Shown one piece after another: positions 41,868 through 51,733 of a DNA stretch of 64,000 nt. Within the stretch, counting starts at the first letter, position 1. Each line of letters begins with the position of its first letter. Below the pieces are notes generated by a model. That model was not told the origin of the DNA. It made no database searches and worked only from the letters and a program-made list of their open reading frames with translations. A program made the position numbers and the translations under genes. Source of the DNA: Actinomadura darangshiensis (lineage in GTDB: Bacteria > Actinomycetota > Actinomycetes > Streptosporangiales > Streptosporangiaceae); the NCBI RefSeq assembly GCF_004349235.1, contig NZ_SMKY01000007.1, positions 19,921 through 83,920 of the forward strand. Reading direction: 5' to 3'.

Positions 41868-42035
41868 TCACCAGTGCGGCGGGCGGTCCTCCAGTAGGCG
41901 GGAGTCGTCGTCGCCCGTGCGCCACTCGCCCCAGCCGATGTCGGTGTCGTCGGACGTCTGGTCCGGCAGGATGTCCAGGTCGTCGTCCAGGTCGACCGGG
42001 CGGTCGTCGTCGGGTCCCACGTTCATGATCCCCAT
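41868..42035 (-). CDS. Small acidic conserved-type protein (55 aa) ending in RPPHW
   Basis: A short ORF on the minus strand with highly acidic composition (DDDRPVDLDDDLDILPDQ) and a C-terminal GWGEWRTGDDDSRLLEDRPPHW-like tail. Similar small proteins ending LL..DRPPHW are common in streptomycetes as far as I recall. Possible starts are ATG 42035 and ATG 42026; neither has a good ribosome binding site. Lies tail-to-tail with the kinase gene. No function is known. Confidence 0.6.
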   Translation of the reverse strand: MGIMNVGPDDDRPVDLDDDLDILPDQTSDDTDIGWGEWRTGDDDSRLLEDRPPHW

Positions 42036-42106
42036 TCTCGGCGATCGGATCGGTGCCTCGCACCGTGATCCAGGTCAAACCCCGACAAGGTCCGGCGGCC
42101 GGCCGC

Positions 42107-42775
42107 TCAGGGGGCCAGCCGGCGCGCGAACTCCGCCGCCGCCGCGCCCGGGTCGTCGGCGTCGGTGATGGCGCGGACGACCACGACGCGGCTCGCCCCC
42201 GCGGCCAGGACCTCGTCCAGGTTGCCGAGGTCGATGCCGCCGATCGCGAACCAGGGCCGTGCGACGCGCTGCGCCGCGACGTATTCCAGCAGCTTCGGTC
42301 CGGGCGCGGCACGCCCCGGCTTGGTCGGCGTGGGCCACACCGGGCCTGCGCAAAAGTAGTCGGCGCCCGGCTCGGTGGCGGCCTCCGACGCCTGCTCGCC
42401 GGAGTGCGTCGACCGGCCGATCAGGATGTCGCCGCCGGTGATCTCGCGGGCGGCGGGGACCGGCAGGTCGTCCTGGCCGAGGTGCAGCACGTCCGCGCGG
42501 ACGGCGTGCGCCACGTCGGCGCGGTCGTTGACGGCCAGCAGCGCGCCGTGCCGCTCGCAGGCCGCCCGGAAGATCTCCAGGTAGGCCATCTCCTGCCGCG
42601 CCTCCAGCCCCTTCTGGCGGAGCTGGATGAGGTCGACGCCGTTGCCGAGCACGGCGTCGAGGAAGGCGGGCAGGTCGCCCTGGCGCTCCCGCGCGTCCGT
42701 GCAGAGGTAGAGGCGGGCTCGGCTGAGCCGGGCGCGCAGCGCGACGGCGCGCTCGGTGGGCAGGTGCCTGGACAC
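42107..42775 (-). CDS. thiE: Thiamine-phosphate synthase
   Basis: Joins the pyrimidine and thiazole moieties to give thiamine phosphate. 222 residues from GTG 42775 (the frame is open to TTG 42796). [55 protein letters not shown] and the phosphate-binding [18 protein letters not shown] plus WFAIGGID are characteristic. No TPP riboswitch sits in front of this gene, unlike thiO-S-G on the other strand 2 kb away. Confidence 0.95.
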   Translation of the reverse strand: MSRHLPTERAVALRARLSRARLYLCTDARERQGDLPAFLDAVLGNGVDLIQLRQKGLEARQEMAYLEIFRAACERHGALLAVNDRADVAHAVRADVLHLGQDDLPVPAAREITGGDILIGRSTHSGEQASEAATEPGADYFCAGPVWPTPTKPGRAAPGPKLLEYVAAQRVARPWFAIGGIDLGNLDEVLAAGASRVVVVRAITDADDPGAAAAEFARRLAP

Positions 42776-42868
42776 GGCGGGGGAACGTCCTTTCAACGGA
42801 GATCGCGAGGGCGCGGCGGCGGTGTCCCGCCGCGCGCGACCCCCGCGATCCTGTCACGTGCATCGGCT

Positions 42869-42883
42869 GCCGCCTGCGGCGGC
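42869..42883. terminator. Short GC hairpin after the Rv2175c-like gene
   Basis: GCCGCC, loop TGC, GGCGGC at the 3' end of the minus-strand DNA-binding protein gene. The stem is short but very GC-rich. Weak support as a terminator. Confidence 0.35.
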
Positions 42884-42889
42884 GGCGTG

Positions 42890-43264
42890 TCAGAAGGCGA
42901 GCGCCTGGGCGCGGCGGCGGACCTCGGTCCCCCGGTTCTCGGTGAGCGCGTCCACGGGCGTCCCCGGCAGCGTGTCGTCGGCCGTGAACAGCCAGCGGAT
43001 CGTCTCCGCGTCGTCGTAGCCCGCGTCCGACAGCAGCGTGAGCGTGCCGGGCAGGCCCTTGATGACCTGGCCGTCCTTGATGAAGGCGGCGGGCACCATC
43101 GGCTCGCCGGCGCGGCGCACGGCGAGGATCCGGTGCTCGTGGATCAGCTGCTTGATCCGGTTGGGCTTGATCCCGAGCCGCTCGGCGGCCTCCTTGAGGG
43201 TGAGCCACTCGCCGGCGAGGGCGTCGGTGCGGGGGTCGAGTGCGCTGTCAACGGTTGCGTGCAT
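42890..43264 (-). CDS. Rv2175c-family DNA-binding protein
   Basis: 124 residues with an N-terminal winged-helix/MerR-like HTH (EWLTLKEAAERLGIKPNRIKQLIHEHRILAVRRAGEPMVPAAFIKDGQVIKGLPGTLTLL) and an Arg-rich C-terminus. The Mycobacterium tuberculosis homologue Rv2175c is phosphorylated by the kinase PknL encoded beside it. Here a PASTA-domain kinase lies about 4.7 kb away, with thiamine genes between. ATG 43264 is chosen because GGGGG precedes it by ten bases. Confidence 0.88.
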   Translation of the reverse strand: MHATVDSALDPRTDALAGEWLTLKEAAERLGIKPNRIKQLIHEHRILAVRRAGEPMVPAAFIKDGQVIKGLPGTLTLLSDAGYDDAETIRWLFTADDTLPGTPVDALTENRGTEVRRRAQALAF

Positions 43265-43342
43265 CTGCGTCACGCCCCCTTGCTACCACGTCATCGGAAG
43301 CCTCAAACCCCCTGGACAGCCGTTAGGCGCCCACGGCGATCG

Positions 43343-44560
43343 CTATGGGCGAACAGCCTGCCGGACGGGCACGTCCGGGTCGGCCATCGCCTCCGGATCC
43401 ACCGGGGTCCCGGCGGCCATCACCCGCCTCGCCTGCACCAGGTCGCGGGGGCGGCCGACGGTGAGGACCGCGTCGAGGCGGTCGCCGGTCAGCCACGCCG
43501 CCGCCCACGTCCGGCCGGCCGGGTCGCCGCGCCGGACGAGCCGCTCCGAGGCCGCGTGGTTGCCCGCGTACTGGACCATGCGGCCGAACTGCTCCGACCA
43601 GAAGTACGGGACGGCGTCGTACACGGCGTCCTGGCCGAGGAGGGACGCGGCGGCGACCTCGGGGGCGTTGAGCGCGGTGTCCCAGTGCTCGACGAGGAGC
43701 CGCCGGCCGTACCGGTCCGACCACCAGGCGGCGCAGTCGCCGGCCGCGACGACGTCCGGGCGGAGGGCGCCCGGGTCCTCCTCGCCCATGTAGGTGCGGA
43801 ACGAGCCGTCGGTGACGACGCCGCGCTCCAGCAGCAGTCCCGAGCCCTCCAGCCAGGACAGGACGGGCCGCACGCCGACCCCGACGACCACCTCGTCCGC
43901 GTCGATCCGGCCGCCGCCCGCGAGGACGAGGCCGCTGTCCTGGACCTCCGCGACCTTCACGCCGGTGAGCAGCTCGACGCCCGCCTCCGCGTACCAGGGG
44001 GCGGTGAGCGCGCCCACCTCGGGTCCGATCGCGTTCGCGAGCGGGGTGTCGGCCGCCTCCACGACGGTGACGCGGCAGCCCTTCTTCGCGGCGGCGGTGG
44101 CGACCTCGGCACCGATCCAGCCCGCGCCGACGATCACGATCCGGGCACCCTCGGTGAGCCGGGACCGCAGGTCGCGGGCCTCCTCGATGGTGCGCAGGAC
44201 GTGCTGGCGGCCGTCCCCGGGCAGCGTGATCGGAGCGGCCCCGGTCGCGATCACGAGGCCGTCGAACGGGAGGTCGCCCGCCGTGGACGCGACGGTGCCG
44301 CCGCGTCCGGGCGCGTCCAGCCGCAGTCCGGTGGCGCGCTCGCCGAGCAGCGGGTCGCAGCGCAGGGCGTCCCAGTCGGCGTCGACGGTCGTGTCGTCGG
44401 ACTCGCCCGCGAGGACGGCCTTCGACAGCGGCGGCCGGTCGTAGGGCTTGTGCCGCTCCGCCGACACGAGGGTCAGCGCGCCCTCGTACCCCTTGCCTCG
44501 CAGGGCCTCGACGGCGCGCACGCCGGCCAGCCCGCCACCCACGACGATGACGCTCTCCAT
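43343..44560 (-). CDS. FAD-dependent pyridine-nucleotide oxidoreductase (ferredoxin/rubredoxin reductase-like)
   Basis: 405 residues. The FAD-binding VIVVGGGLAGVRAVEALRGKG is at the N-terminus, the NAD(P)-binding IVIVGAGWIGAEVATAAAKKG near 147-167, and ALRPDVVAAGDCAAW binds FAD again. PYDRPPLSKAVLAGE is typical of ferredoxin reductase components of oxygenase systems. No ferredoxin or P450 gene is adjacent. Divergent from thiO, sharing about 100 bases of upstream DNA. Confidence 0.9.
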   Translation of the reverse strand: MESVIVVGGGLAGVRAVEALRGKGYEGALTLVSAERHKPYDRPPLSKAVLAGESDDTTVDADWDALRCDPLLGERATGLRLDAPGRGGTVASTAGDLPFDGLVIATGAAPITLPGDGRQHVLRTIEEARDLRSRLTEGARIVIVGAGWIGAEVATAAAKKGCRVTVVEAADTPLANAIGPEVGALTAPWYAEAGVELLTGVKVAEVQDSGLVLAGGGRIDADEVVVGVGVRPVLSWLEGSGLLLERGVVTDGSFRTYMGEEDPGALRPDVVAAGDCAAWWSDRYGRRLLVEHWDTALNAPEVAAASLLGQDAVYDAVPYFWSEQFGRMVQYAGNHAASERLVRRGDPAGRTWAAAWLTGDRLDAVLTVGRPRDLVQARRVMAAGTPVDPEAMADPDVPVRQAVRP

Positions 44561-44663
44561 GAAGGCCACCCTAACCGGCGGCCGTTTTCGATTGGACACC
44601 TGTCCAGGCAGTTGCTCACTTTGCCGAGGTCGTATGGTGGGAACCGGGTAAAAACGGCACAGA

Positions 44664-44756
44664 GCGCGGGAGTCCGGTGCGACCGGGCTGAGAGGGCGGC
44701 TGACCGGGCCGCCGACCGCCACGACCTGATCCGGATCATGCCGGCGAAGGGAGCGC
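44664..44756 (+). ncRNA. TPP riboswitch (THI element) controlling thiO-thiS-thiG
   Basis: The conserved pyrimidine-binding sequence GGGCTGAGAGGG (44685-44696) and the diphosphate-side sequence CCTGATCCGGATCATGCCGG (44725-44744) with CGAAGGGAG are present. The GCGC ends can pair as P1. The AAGGGAG ribosome binding stretch (44747-44753) lies inside the 3' strand, six bases before the TTG start of thiO. Thiamine pyrophosphate would therefore block translation initiation. Confidence 0.93.
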
Positions 44757-44759
44757 GCA

Positions 44760-46854
<2,095 letters not shown>

Positions 46855-47000
46855 CATCACTAAACGTTCACCTGAAGAAACATTCGCTGGACCTGAAACC
46901 ACTGCGCATCCAGACTGGGCCCGTCGACCGGACCGTCGTGCCGCAACCCGGCAGGTCATTTCGGTGTCGATGGAAACGACCCGTATCTAAGGTGCGTGAC

Positions 47001-47972
47001 ATGCAGCAGGACAACGGCGGACGCGCCGCCAAACTCGCGGTGGCGGCCGCCACGGTCACGGTCGTGCTCTGGGCGTCGGCCTTTGTGGCGATCCGCAGCG
47101 CGGGCGCCGACTACAGCCCCGGCGCCCTCGCCCTCGGCCGCCTCCTGTCCGGGACGGTCGTGCTGGGCGTGCTCTGCCTCGTCCGGCGCGAGGGCCTCCC
47201 GCCCAAGGGCGCCTGGCCCGGGATCGTCACCGCGGGCGTGCTGTGGTTCGGCGCCTACATGGTCGCCCTGAACTGGGGCGAGCAGCTCGTGGACGCCGGC
47301 ACCGCCGCGCTCGTCGTCAACATCGGGCCGATCCTCATCGCGCTCCTCGGCGGCTGGCTGCTGAAGGAGGGCTTCTCGTCCCGGCTCCTGGCGGGCATGG
47401 CCGTCTCGTTCGCGGGCGCCGCCGTCGTCGGGCTGTCGATGTCCGGGGAGGGCCGCTCGTCCGTCGGCGGGGTGCTGCTCTGCCTGGTCGCCGCCGTCAC
47501 CTACGCGGCGGGCGTCGTCAGCCAGAAGCCCGCGCTGCGACACGCCTCGGCGCTGCAGTTCACCACCTTCGCCTGCGCGATCGGCGCGCTCGCGACCCTG
47601 CCGTTCTCCGGGCAGCTCGTCTCCGAGGCCGCGGACGCCTCGGCCGGCGCGACGCTCAACATGGTCTACCTGGGCGTCTTCCCGACCGCGATCGCCTTCA
47701 CCACCTGGGGATACGCGCTGGCCCGCACGTCCGCCGGGAAGATGGGCGCCACCACCTACGCCGCGCCCGCCCTCGTCGTGCTCATGTCGTGGCTGTTCCT
47801 CGACGAGGTCCCCGGCGCGGTCACGCTCGGCGGCGGGCTGCTCTGCCTCGCCGGCGTGGCCGTGTCCCGCAGCACCCGGACCCTCCGCCGGCGCGTCCCG
47901 CCGGTCACTCCGGAACCGGGCGCCCCGGAAGAATCACCCTCCGGGCTCATCGATGCTCATACTCGCGACTGA
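47001..47972 (+). CDS. EamA/DMT-family transporter
   Basis: 323 residues with about ten transmembrane helices in two EamA repeats (first about 10-145, second about 155-290). Typical are LWASAFVAIRSAGADYSPGALALGRLLSG and the C-terminal AAPALVVLMSWLFLDEVPGAVTLGGGLL. The cargo is unknown; members export amino acids or metabolites. ATG 47001 is chosen with AAGG eight bases upstream. Separate from the thiamine operon by 146 bases. Confidence 0.88.
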   Translation: MQQDNGGRAAKLAVAAATVTVVLWASAFVAIRSAGADYSPGALALGRLLSGTVVLGVLCLVRREGLPPKGAWPGIVTAGVLWFGAYMVALNWGEQLVDAGTAALVVNIGPILIALLGGWLLKEGFSSRLLAGMAVSFAGAAVVGLSMSGEGRSSVGGVLLCLVAAVTYAAGVVSQKPALRHASALQFTTFACAIGALATLPFSGQLVSEAADASAGATLNMVYLGVFPTAIAFTTWGYALARTSAGKMGATTYAAPALVVLMSWLFLDEVPGAVTLGGGLLCLAGVAVSRSTRTLRRRVPPVTPEPGAPEESPSGLIDAHTRD

Positions 47973-48008
47973 TGAGAACCTCGCCGATTCGCCCGTAAAC
48001 TCGCACCG

Positions 48009-49925
48009 ATGGACACGACGGTTGCTGATCCACTCGTCGGGCGGGTGCTCGACGGGCGCTACCGCATTGAGTCCCGCATCGCCCGCGGCGGCATGGCCAC
48101 CGTCTACGTGGCCCGCGACATCAGGCTCGACCGCATCGTCGCGATCAAGGTGATGCACGCCGGACTCGCCTCCGACGAGGACTTCGTCACCCGCTTCATC
48201 GGGGAGGCCAAGGCCGCGGCCGCGCTCTCGCACCCGAACGTCGTCGCGGTCTACGACCAGCGCACCGACGGCGAGCACGTCTTCCTGGTCATGGAGTACG
48301 TCAAGGGCAACACCCTGCGCGACGCGCTGACCACGCTCGGCCGCCTCGGGCCGCGCGCCGCGCTGGAGATCATGCAGCCGGTGCTGGCCGCGCTCGGCGC
48401 CGCGCACCGCGCGGGTCTCGTGCACCGCGACGTCAAGCCCGAGAACGTCCTGATCACCGAGGACGGCCAGGTCAAGGTCGCCGACTTCGGCCTCGCCCGG
48501 GCCGAGACCGCGAGCAAGATGACCAAGACCGGCATGATCATCGGGACGGTCGGCTACCTCGCGCCCGAGCAGGTCCTGGCCGGCAGCGCCGACGTCCGCT
48601 CCGACGTGTACGCCGCCGGGATCATGCTGTTCGAGCTGATGACCGGGGAGCTGCCCCACCAGGGCGACACCCCGCTCGCGGTCGCCTACAAGCACGTGAA
48701 CGAGACCGTCCCGCCGCCGTCGAGCCTCGTTCCCGGACTGCCCCGGCAGGTGGACGACCTGGTCACCGACGCGACGAGCCACGACCCGTCCCGCCGCCCG
48801 CAGGACGCGAACCAGTTCCACGCCGAGGTCTCCGAGGTGTTCGGCGGCCTGCCCCGCGACTTCGACCGGCGCGTCGAGGAGGCGTCCCGCAACGCCACCG
48901 GCGTGCTGGAGGCGCCCGCCCCCGGCCACACCGCCGTCCTCGACCCCCGCGCGACCGACCCCTACGTCCCGCAGCGCACCCGGACCGACCGCGCCATCGG
49001 CGCGCTGACCGGCCGCTACGTCCTCATCGCCCTCGGCGCGCTCGCGGCGCTCATCCTCGGCTGGGCGGTCTGGTACCAGACGTCCGGGCAGTACGAGCAC
49101 GTCCCGTCCTCGATCATCGGGATGAAGGTCGCCGACGCCCGCGGCCAGCTCGAATCGGACGGCCTGGACGTGCGGACCGCCAAGGCGATCTACGACGACC
49201 GCGTCCACAAGGGCGGCGTCGCCAAGTCCGACCCGCCCGCAGGCGCCCGCGTCGCCAAGGGCGAGACGGTCACGCTGACCCCGTCCAAGGGCATCACGCC
49301 CCGCGAGGTGCCCGACGTCGGGGGCAAGTCCCTCGCCGACGCCAAGAAGACCCTTGAGGACAAGGGCTTCACCGTCGGCCGGACGAGCAGCAGCCCGTCC
49401 CAGACCGTCGCCAAGGACCGGGTCATCAGCACCGACCCGGACGCCGGCGAGAAGCAGTCCCCCGACGAGCCGGTGAGCGTCGTCGTCTCCACCGGCATGT
49501 CCATGCCGAACCTCCTCGGCCAGAACGGTGACGCCGCCGCGAACCAGCTGCGCTCCATGGGCCTGGACGTCACCGTCCAGAAGAAGAAGGTGGACGGCAA
49601 GGAGCCGAACACCGTGATCAGCCAGGACCCGTCCGAAGGCCAGGGCGTCTCCCGCGGCGACGACGTCACCATCGTCGTCAACAAACGCGACTGCATCGTC
49701 GACGCGGGCCCGTTCCAGTTCGGCTGCGACGACGGGAACGGCGAGCAGAACGTCCCCGTCCCGAACCTGACGGGCCGCCGCGTCAACGACGCGAAGAAGG
49801 CCCTGGAGGACTCCGGCTTCAAGGTCAACGTGACGGGCCTCGGCGGCAACGTCGTCCGCTTCCAGTCCCCGAACAGCGGCGAGGCCCCCCGCGGCTCCAC
49901 CGTCACCCTCGTCAAGGGCCCGTGA
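48009..49925 (+). CDS. PASTA-domain serine/threonine protein kinase (PknB/PknL-like)
   Basis: 638 residues. The kinase domain (about 15-275) has GGMATVYVARD, AIKVMHAG, HRDVKPENVLI, DFGLARAE and APEQVL. A transmembrane helix (about 333-352, VLIALGALAALILGWAVWY) is followed by four PASTA repeats (about 360-638) that bind peptidoglycan fragments, so it senses the cell wall. A TAAACT hexamer ends seven bases before the ATG, suggesting a leaderless message. Fits M. tuberculosis PknL or PknB; Rv2175c-like protein in this window is a plausible target. Confidence 0.93.
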   Translation: MDTTVADPLVGRVLDGRYRIESRIARGGMATVYVARDIRLDRIVAIKVMHAGLASDEDFVTRFIGEAKAAAALSHPNVVAVYDQRTDGEHVFLVMEYVKGNTLRDALTTLGRLGPRAALEIMQPVLAALGAAHRAGLVHRDVKPENVLITEDGQVKVADFGLARAETASKMTKTGMIIGTVGYLAPEQVLAGSADVRSDVYAAGIMLFELMTGELPHQGDTPLAVAYKHVNETVPPPSSLVPGLPRQVDDLVTDATSHDPSRRPQDANQFHAEVSEVFGGLPRDFDRRVEEASRNATGVLEAPAPGHTAVLDPRATDPYVPQRTRTDRAIGALTGRYVLIALGALAALILGWAVWYQTSGQYEHVPSSIIGMKVADARGQLESDGLDVRTAKAIYDDRVHKGGVAKSDPPAGARVAKGETVTLTPSKGITPREVPDVGGKSLADAKKTLEDKGFTVGRTSSSPSQTVAKDRVISTDPDAGEKQSPDEPVSVVVSTGMSMPNLLGQNGDAAANQLRSMGLDVTVQKKKVDGKEPNTVISQDPSEGQGVSRGDDVTIVVNKRDCIVDAGPFQFGCDDGNGEQNVPVPNLTGRRVNDAKKALEDSGFKVNVTGLGGNVVRFQSPNSGEAPRGSTVTLVKGP

Positions 49926-49945
49926 CCGGCTAGGCTGAACCAGCC

Positions 49946-50794
49946 ATGACCTCACCCATCAGCCCTGTCGGGGCGCACGTCCCCGTGGCCGGCGGCCTCG
50001 CCACCGGCGGCCTGAAGTACGCCGCCGAGATCGGCGCCGAGGCGATCCAGGTCTTCGTCGCCAACCCGCGCGGCTGGGCCCTGCCCGAAGGCAAGCCCGC
50101 CGAGGACGCCAAGCTCCGCGAGCACGGCATCCCGGTCTACGTCCACGCCCCGTACCTGGTGAACTTCGGCTCCCCCACCCCCGAGACCCTCGCGAAGTCG
50201 ATCGCAACGGTCCGCCACTCCCTGACCCGAGGCCGGGCCATCGGAGCCCGGGGCGTCGTGGTCCACACCGGCTCCGCCGTGACCCAGACCTACGACGAGG
50301 CCATGGCCCAGGTCCACGAGCACGTCCTCCCCCTCCTGGAGGAGATCCCCGAGGACGGCCCCGACCTGCTTCTCGAACCCATGGCGGGCCAGAACAACAT
50401 GCTCTGCGCCAAGGTCCAGGATCTGGGCCCCTTTTTCGAGAAGCTGGAACACCACCCGAAACTGGGCGTCTGCTTCGACACCTGCCACGCCTTCGCCGCG
50501 GGCCACGACCTGGCCGCCCCCGGCGGCGCCAAGCAGACCCTGGACGCCCTGGTCGCCACGGTAGGCGAGGGCCGCCTGAAGCTGATCCACGCCAACGACT
50601 CCAAGGACCCCTGCGCCTCAGGCAGGGACCGCCACGAGAACATAGGCGCCGGCCAAATAGGCGAGCAGCCTTTCGCCGACCTCTTCCACCACCCCGCCGC
50701 CCAGGGACTCCCCTTCCTGATAGAAACCCCAGGCAGAGCCCCCGAACCCCACGCAAAAGACATAAAAACCCTCAAGCACCTACGCAACACATAA
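49946..50794 (+). CDS. nfo: Endonuclease IV (AP endonuclease)
   Basis: A DNA-repair enzyme that cuts at abasic sites. 282 residues of the TIM-barrel AP2 family. Metal ligands lie in VVVHTGSAV, DLLLEPMAGQ, VCFDTCHAFAAGHD, LKLIHANDSKDPCASGRDRHENIGAGQIG and LIETPGR. The last 50 codons contain four ATA, AGA, CTA, GTA and a TAA stop. These are rare in the other genes, as if the 3' end had drifted or been replaced. Immediately downstream lies a repeat-rich region. Confidence 0.93.
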   Translation: MTSPISPVGAHVPVAGGLATGGLKYAAEIGAEAIQVFVANPRGWALPEGKPAEDAKLREHGIPVYVHAPYLVNFGSPTPETLAKSIATVRHSLTRGRAIGARGVVVHTGSAVTQTYDEAMAQVHEHVLPLLEEIPEDGPDLLLEPMAGQNNMLCAKVQDLGPFFEKLEHHPKLGVCFDTCHAFAAGHDLAAPGGAKQTLDALVATVGEGRLKLIHANDSKDPCASGRDRHENIGAGQIGEQPFADLFHHPAAQGLPFLIETPGRAPEPHAKDIKTLKHLRNT

Positions 50795-50995
50795 CCCCGC
50801 CAGGCACGCGCCCCGAGGGCGCGAACACCCCAGAACGCGCGGCAACCTGATAACAGAGCAAGCCGAAGCCACAACCGCGCCCCGCGCAAAAGTCGACCAC
50901 GTAGCGGGCCCGAAGGCGAGCCGGAGCCGGACGCGGCACCAACCGACAGCCACGATCACGACGGCCCCAGCCACCACCGCAACAACCTCAATCGT

Positions 50996-51138
50996 CGCGA
51001 TCGCGTCCGAAGGCAGGTTTCGAGCTTGCGAGAAACCTGATCGCGCAGCGAGCCGCAAGGCGAGCCGAAGCGATGCAGCGATCGCACGCAGTGCCCGACG
51101 ATGGAGGGCCTCCAAGGCCCGAAGGAGGAGGGCACTGC
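50996..51138. repeat. Structured repeat, copy 1
   Basis: The first 91 bases (50996-51086) are identical to copy 2 except for one base. They include an AGGTTTC/GAAACCT stem. A 9-bp perfect stem, GCAGTGCCC (51088-51096) and GGGCACTGC (51130-51138), then encloses a 33-base core. The core contains a nested GGGCC/GGCCC hairpin. Confidence 0.85.
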
Positions 51139-51206
51139 AATAGACACAGCAGCCACTGTTGCAGCGGGCCCAGCCACCACCGCAACCACGCAACAACGCA
51201 AATCCG

Positions 51207-51350
51207 CGCGATCGCGTCCGAAGGCAGGTTTCGAGCTTGCGAGAAACCTGATCGCGCAGCGAGCCGCTAGGCGAGCCGAAGCGATGCAGCGATCGCACCG
51301 CTTTTATCGACGATGGAGGGCCCCCAGGGCCCGAAGGAGGAGAAAAAAGC
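51207..51350. repeat. Structured repeat, copy 2
   Basis: Same layout as copy 1, 211-212 bases later. The 33-base core differs at two positions. The stem arms have quite different sequence, GCTTTTATC (51300-51308) and GAAAAAAGC (51342-51350), yet still pair at eight of nine positions. Similar CCAGCCACCACCGCAA sequence precedes both copies. Confidence 0.85.
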
Positions 51351-51361
51351 AAAGAAATACA

Positions 51362-51474
51362 GCTCGGGCGCCGCTGGACAACCCCCCGACTGTTCAGCGA
51401 CGCCCGAGCCACAGGTCGCCGGATCCCACCCCCCCGGTACGGGATCTGGCGACTGATCCGGCGTGGGCCGGATC
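51362..51474. ncRNA. Candidate structured RNA: three consecutive stem-loops
   Basis: Stem 1 is GCTCGGGCG/CGCCCGAGC (51362-51409) with an inner GCTG-ACA/TGT-CAGC helix. Stem 2 is GTCGCC-GATCCC/GGGATC-GGCGAC (51415-51453). Stem 3 is GATCCGGC/GCCGGATC (51455-51474), followed by a T-rich stretch near 51478-51489. The symmetric stems give no strand preference, though the T-rich end favours plus. No known family recognised. Confidence 0.4.
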
Positions 51475-51567
51475 TCCGGATTTGCTTTTGTGGGAGGTTT
51501 CGCGGCCGGGGCCGCCCGCTCCTCCGGTGGCGGTGTGGCGTGTGGTGCCACTGAGAACACTAGGGGT

Positions 51568-51590
51568 CTGGTGCCACCGATCGGCACCAG
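51568..51590. other. Isolated perfect 8-bp hairpin
   Basis: CTGGTGCC (51568-51575) and GGCACCAG (51583-51590) with a seven-base loop. Lies between the structured stem-loops and the end of the symporter operon. It could be a terminator or a protein-binding palindrome. Confidence 0.4.
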
Positions 51591-51670
51591 GAAAACGCGA
51601 GCATCGATGAACGGTACGTAGTCGGAGATATGCGTAGCGTAGTCGTGCGACGAGCGGTCGACCGGGCGGG

Positions 51671-51716
51671 ACGAACGGTCGCCGGGAACGGTCCACGCGG
51701 TGCGGCGACCGTTCGT
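51671..51716 (-). terminator. 13-bp hairpin downstream of the symporter operon
   Basis: ACGAACGGTCGCC (51671-51683) is a perfect inverted match to 51704-51716, 18 bases beyond the symporter stop on the minus strand. No long T-run follows, which is common for actinobacterial terminators. Confidence 0.65.
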
Positions 51717-51733
51717 GGATGAATCACGCGATT

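Larger units (their letters stand above)
50795..51733. other. Gene-free 939-bp region with duplicated structured repeats and hairpins
   Basis: No supported ORF on either strand. Contains two copies of a structured repeat (50996-51138 and 51207-51350), a degenerate third copy near 50839-50945, and a series of stem-loops between 51362 and 51590. A terminator-like hairpin sits at 51671-51716. All are described separately. Confidence 0.75.

Noticed and set aside
51101..51610. Plus-strand ORF across the structured repeats
   Set aside because: It reads through repeats and hairpins, gives an Arg/Ala-rich peptide, and has no ribosome binding site or family motif.
51394..51696. 100-codon minus-strand ORF next to the symporter end
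   Set aside because: It lies in the stem-loop region, and its Arg/Gly/Ser-rich composition is that of a shadow frame.
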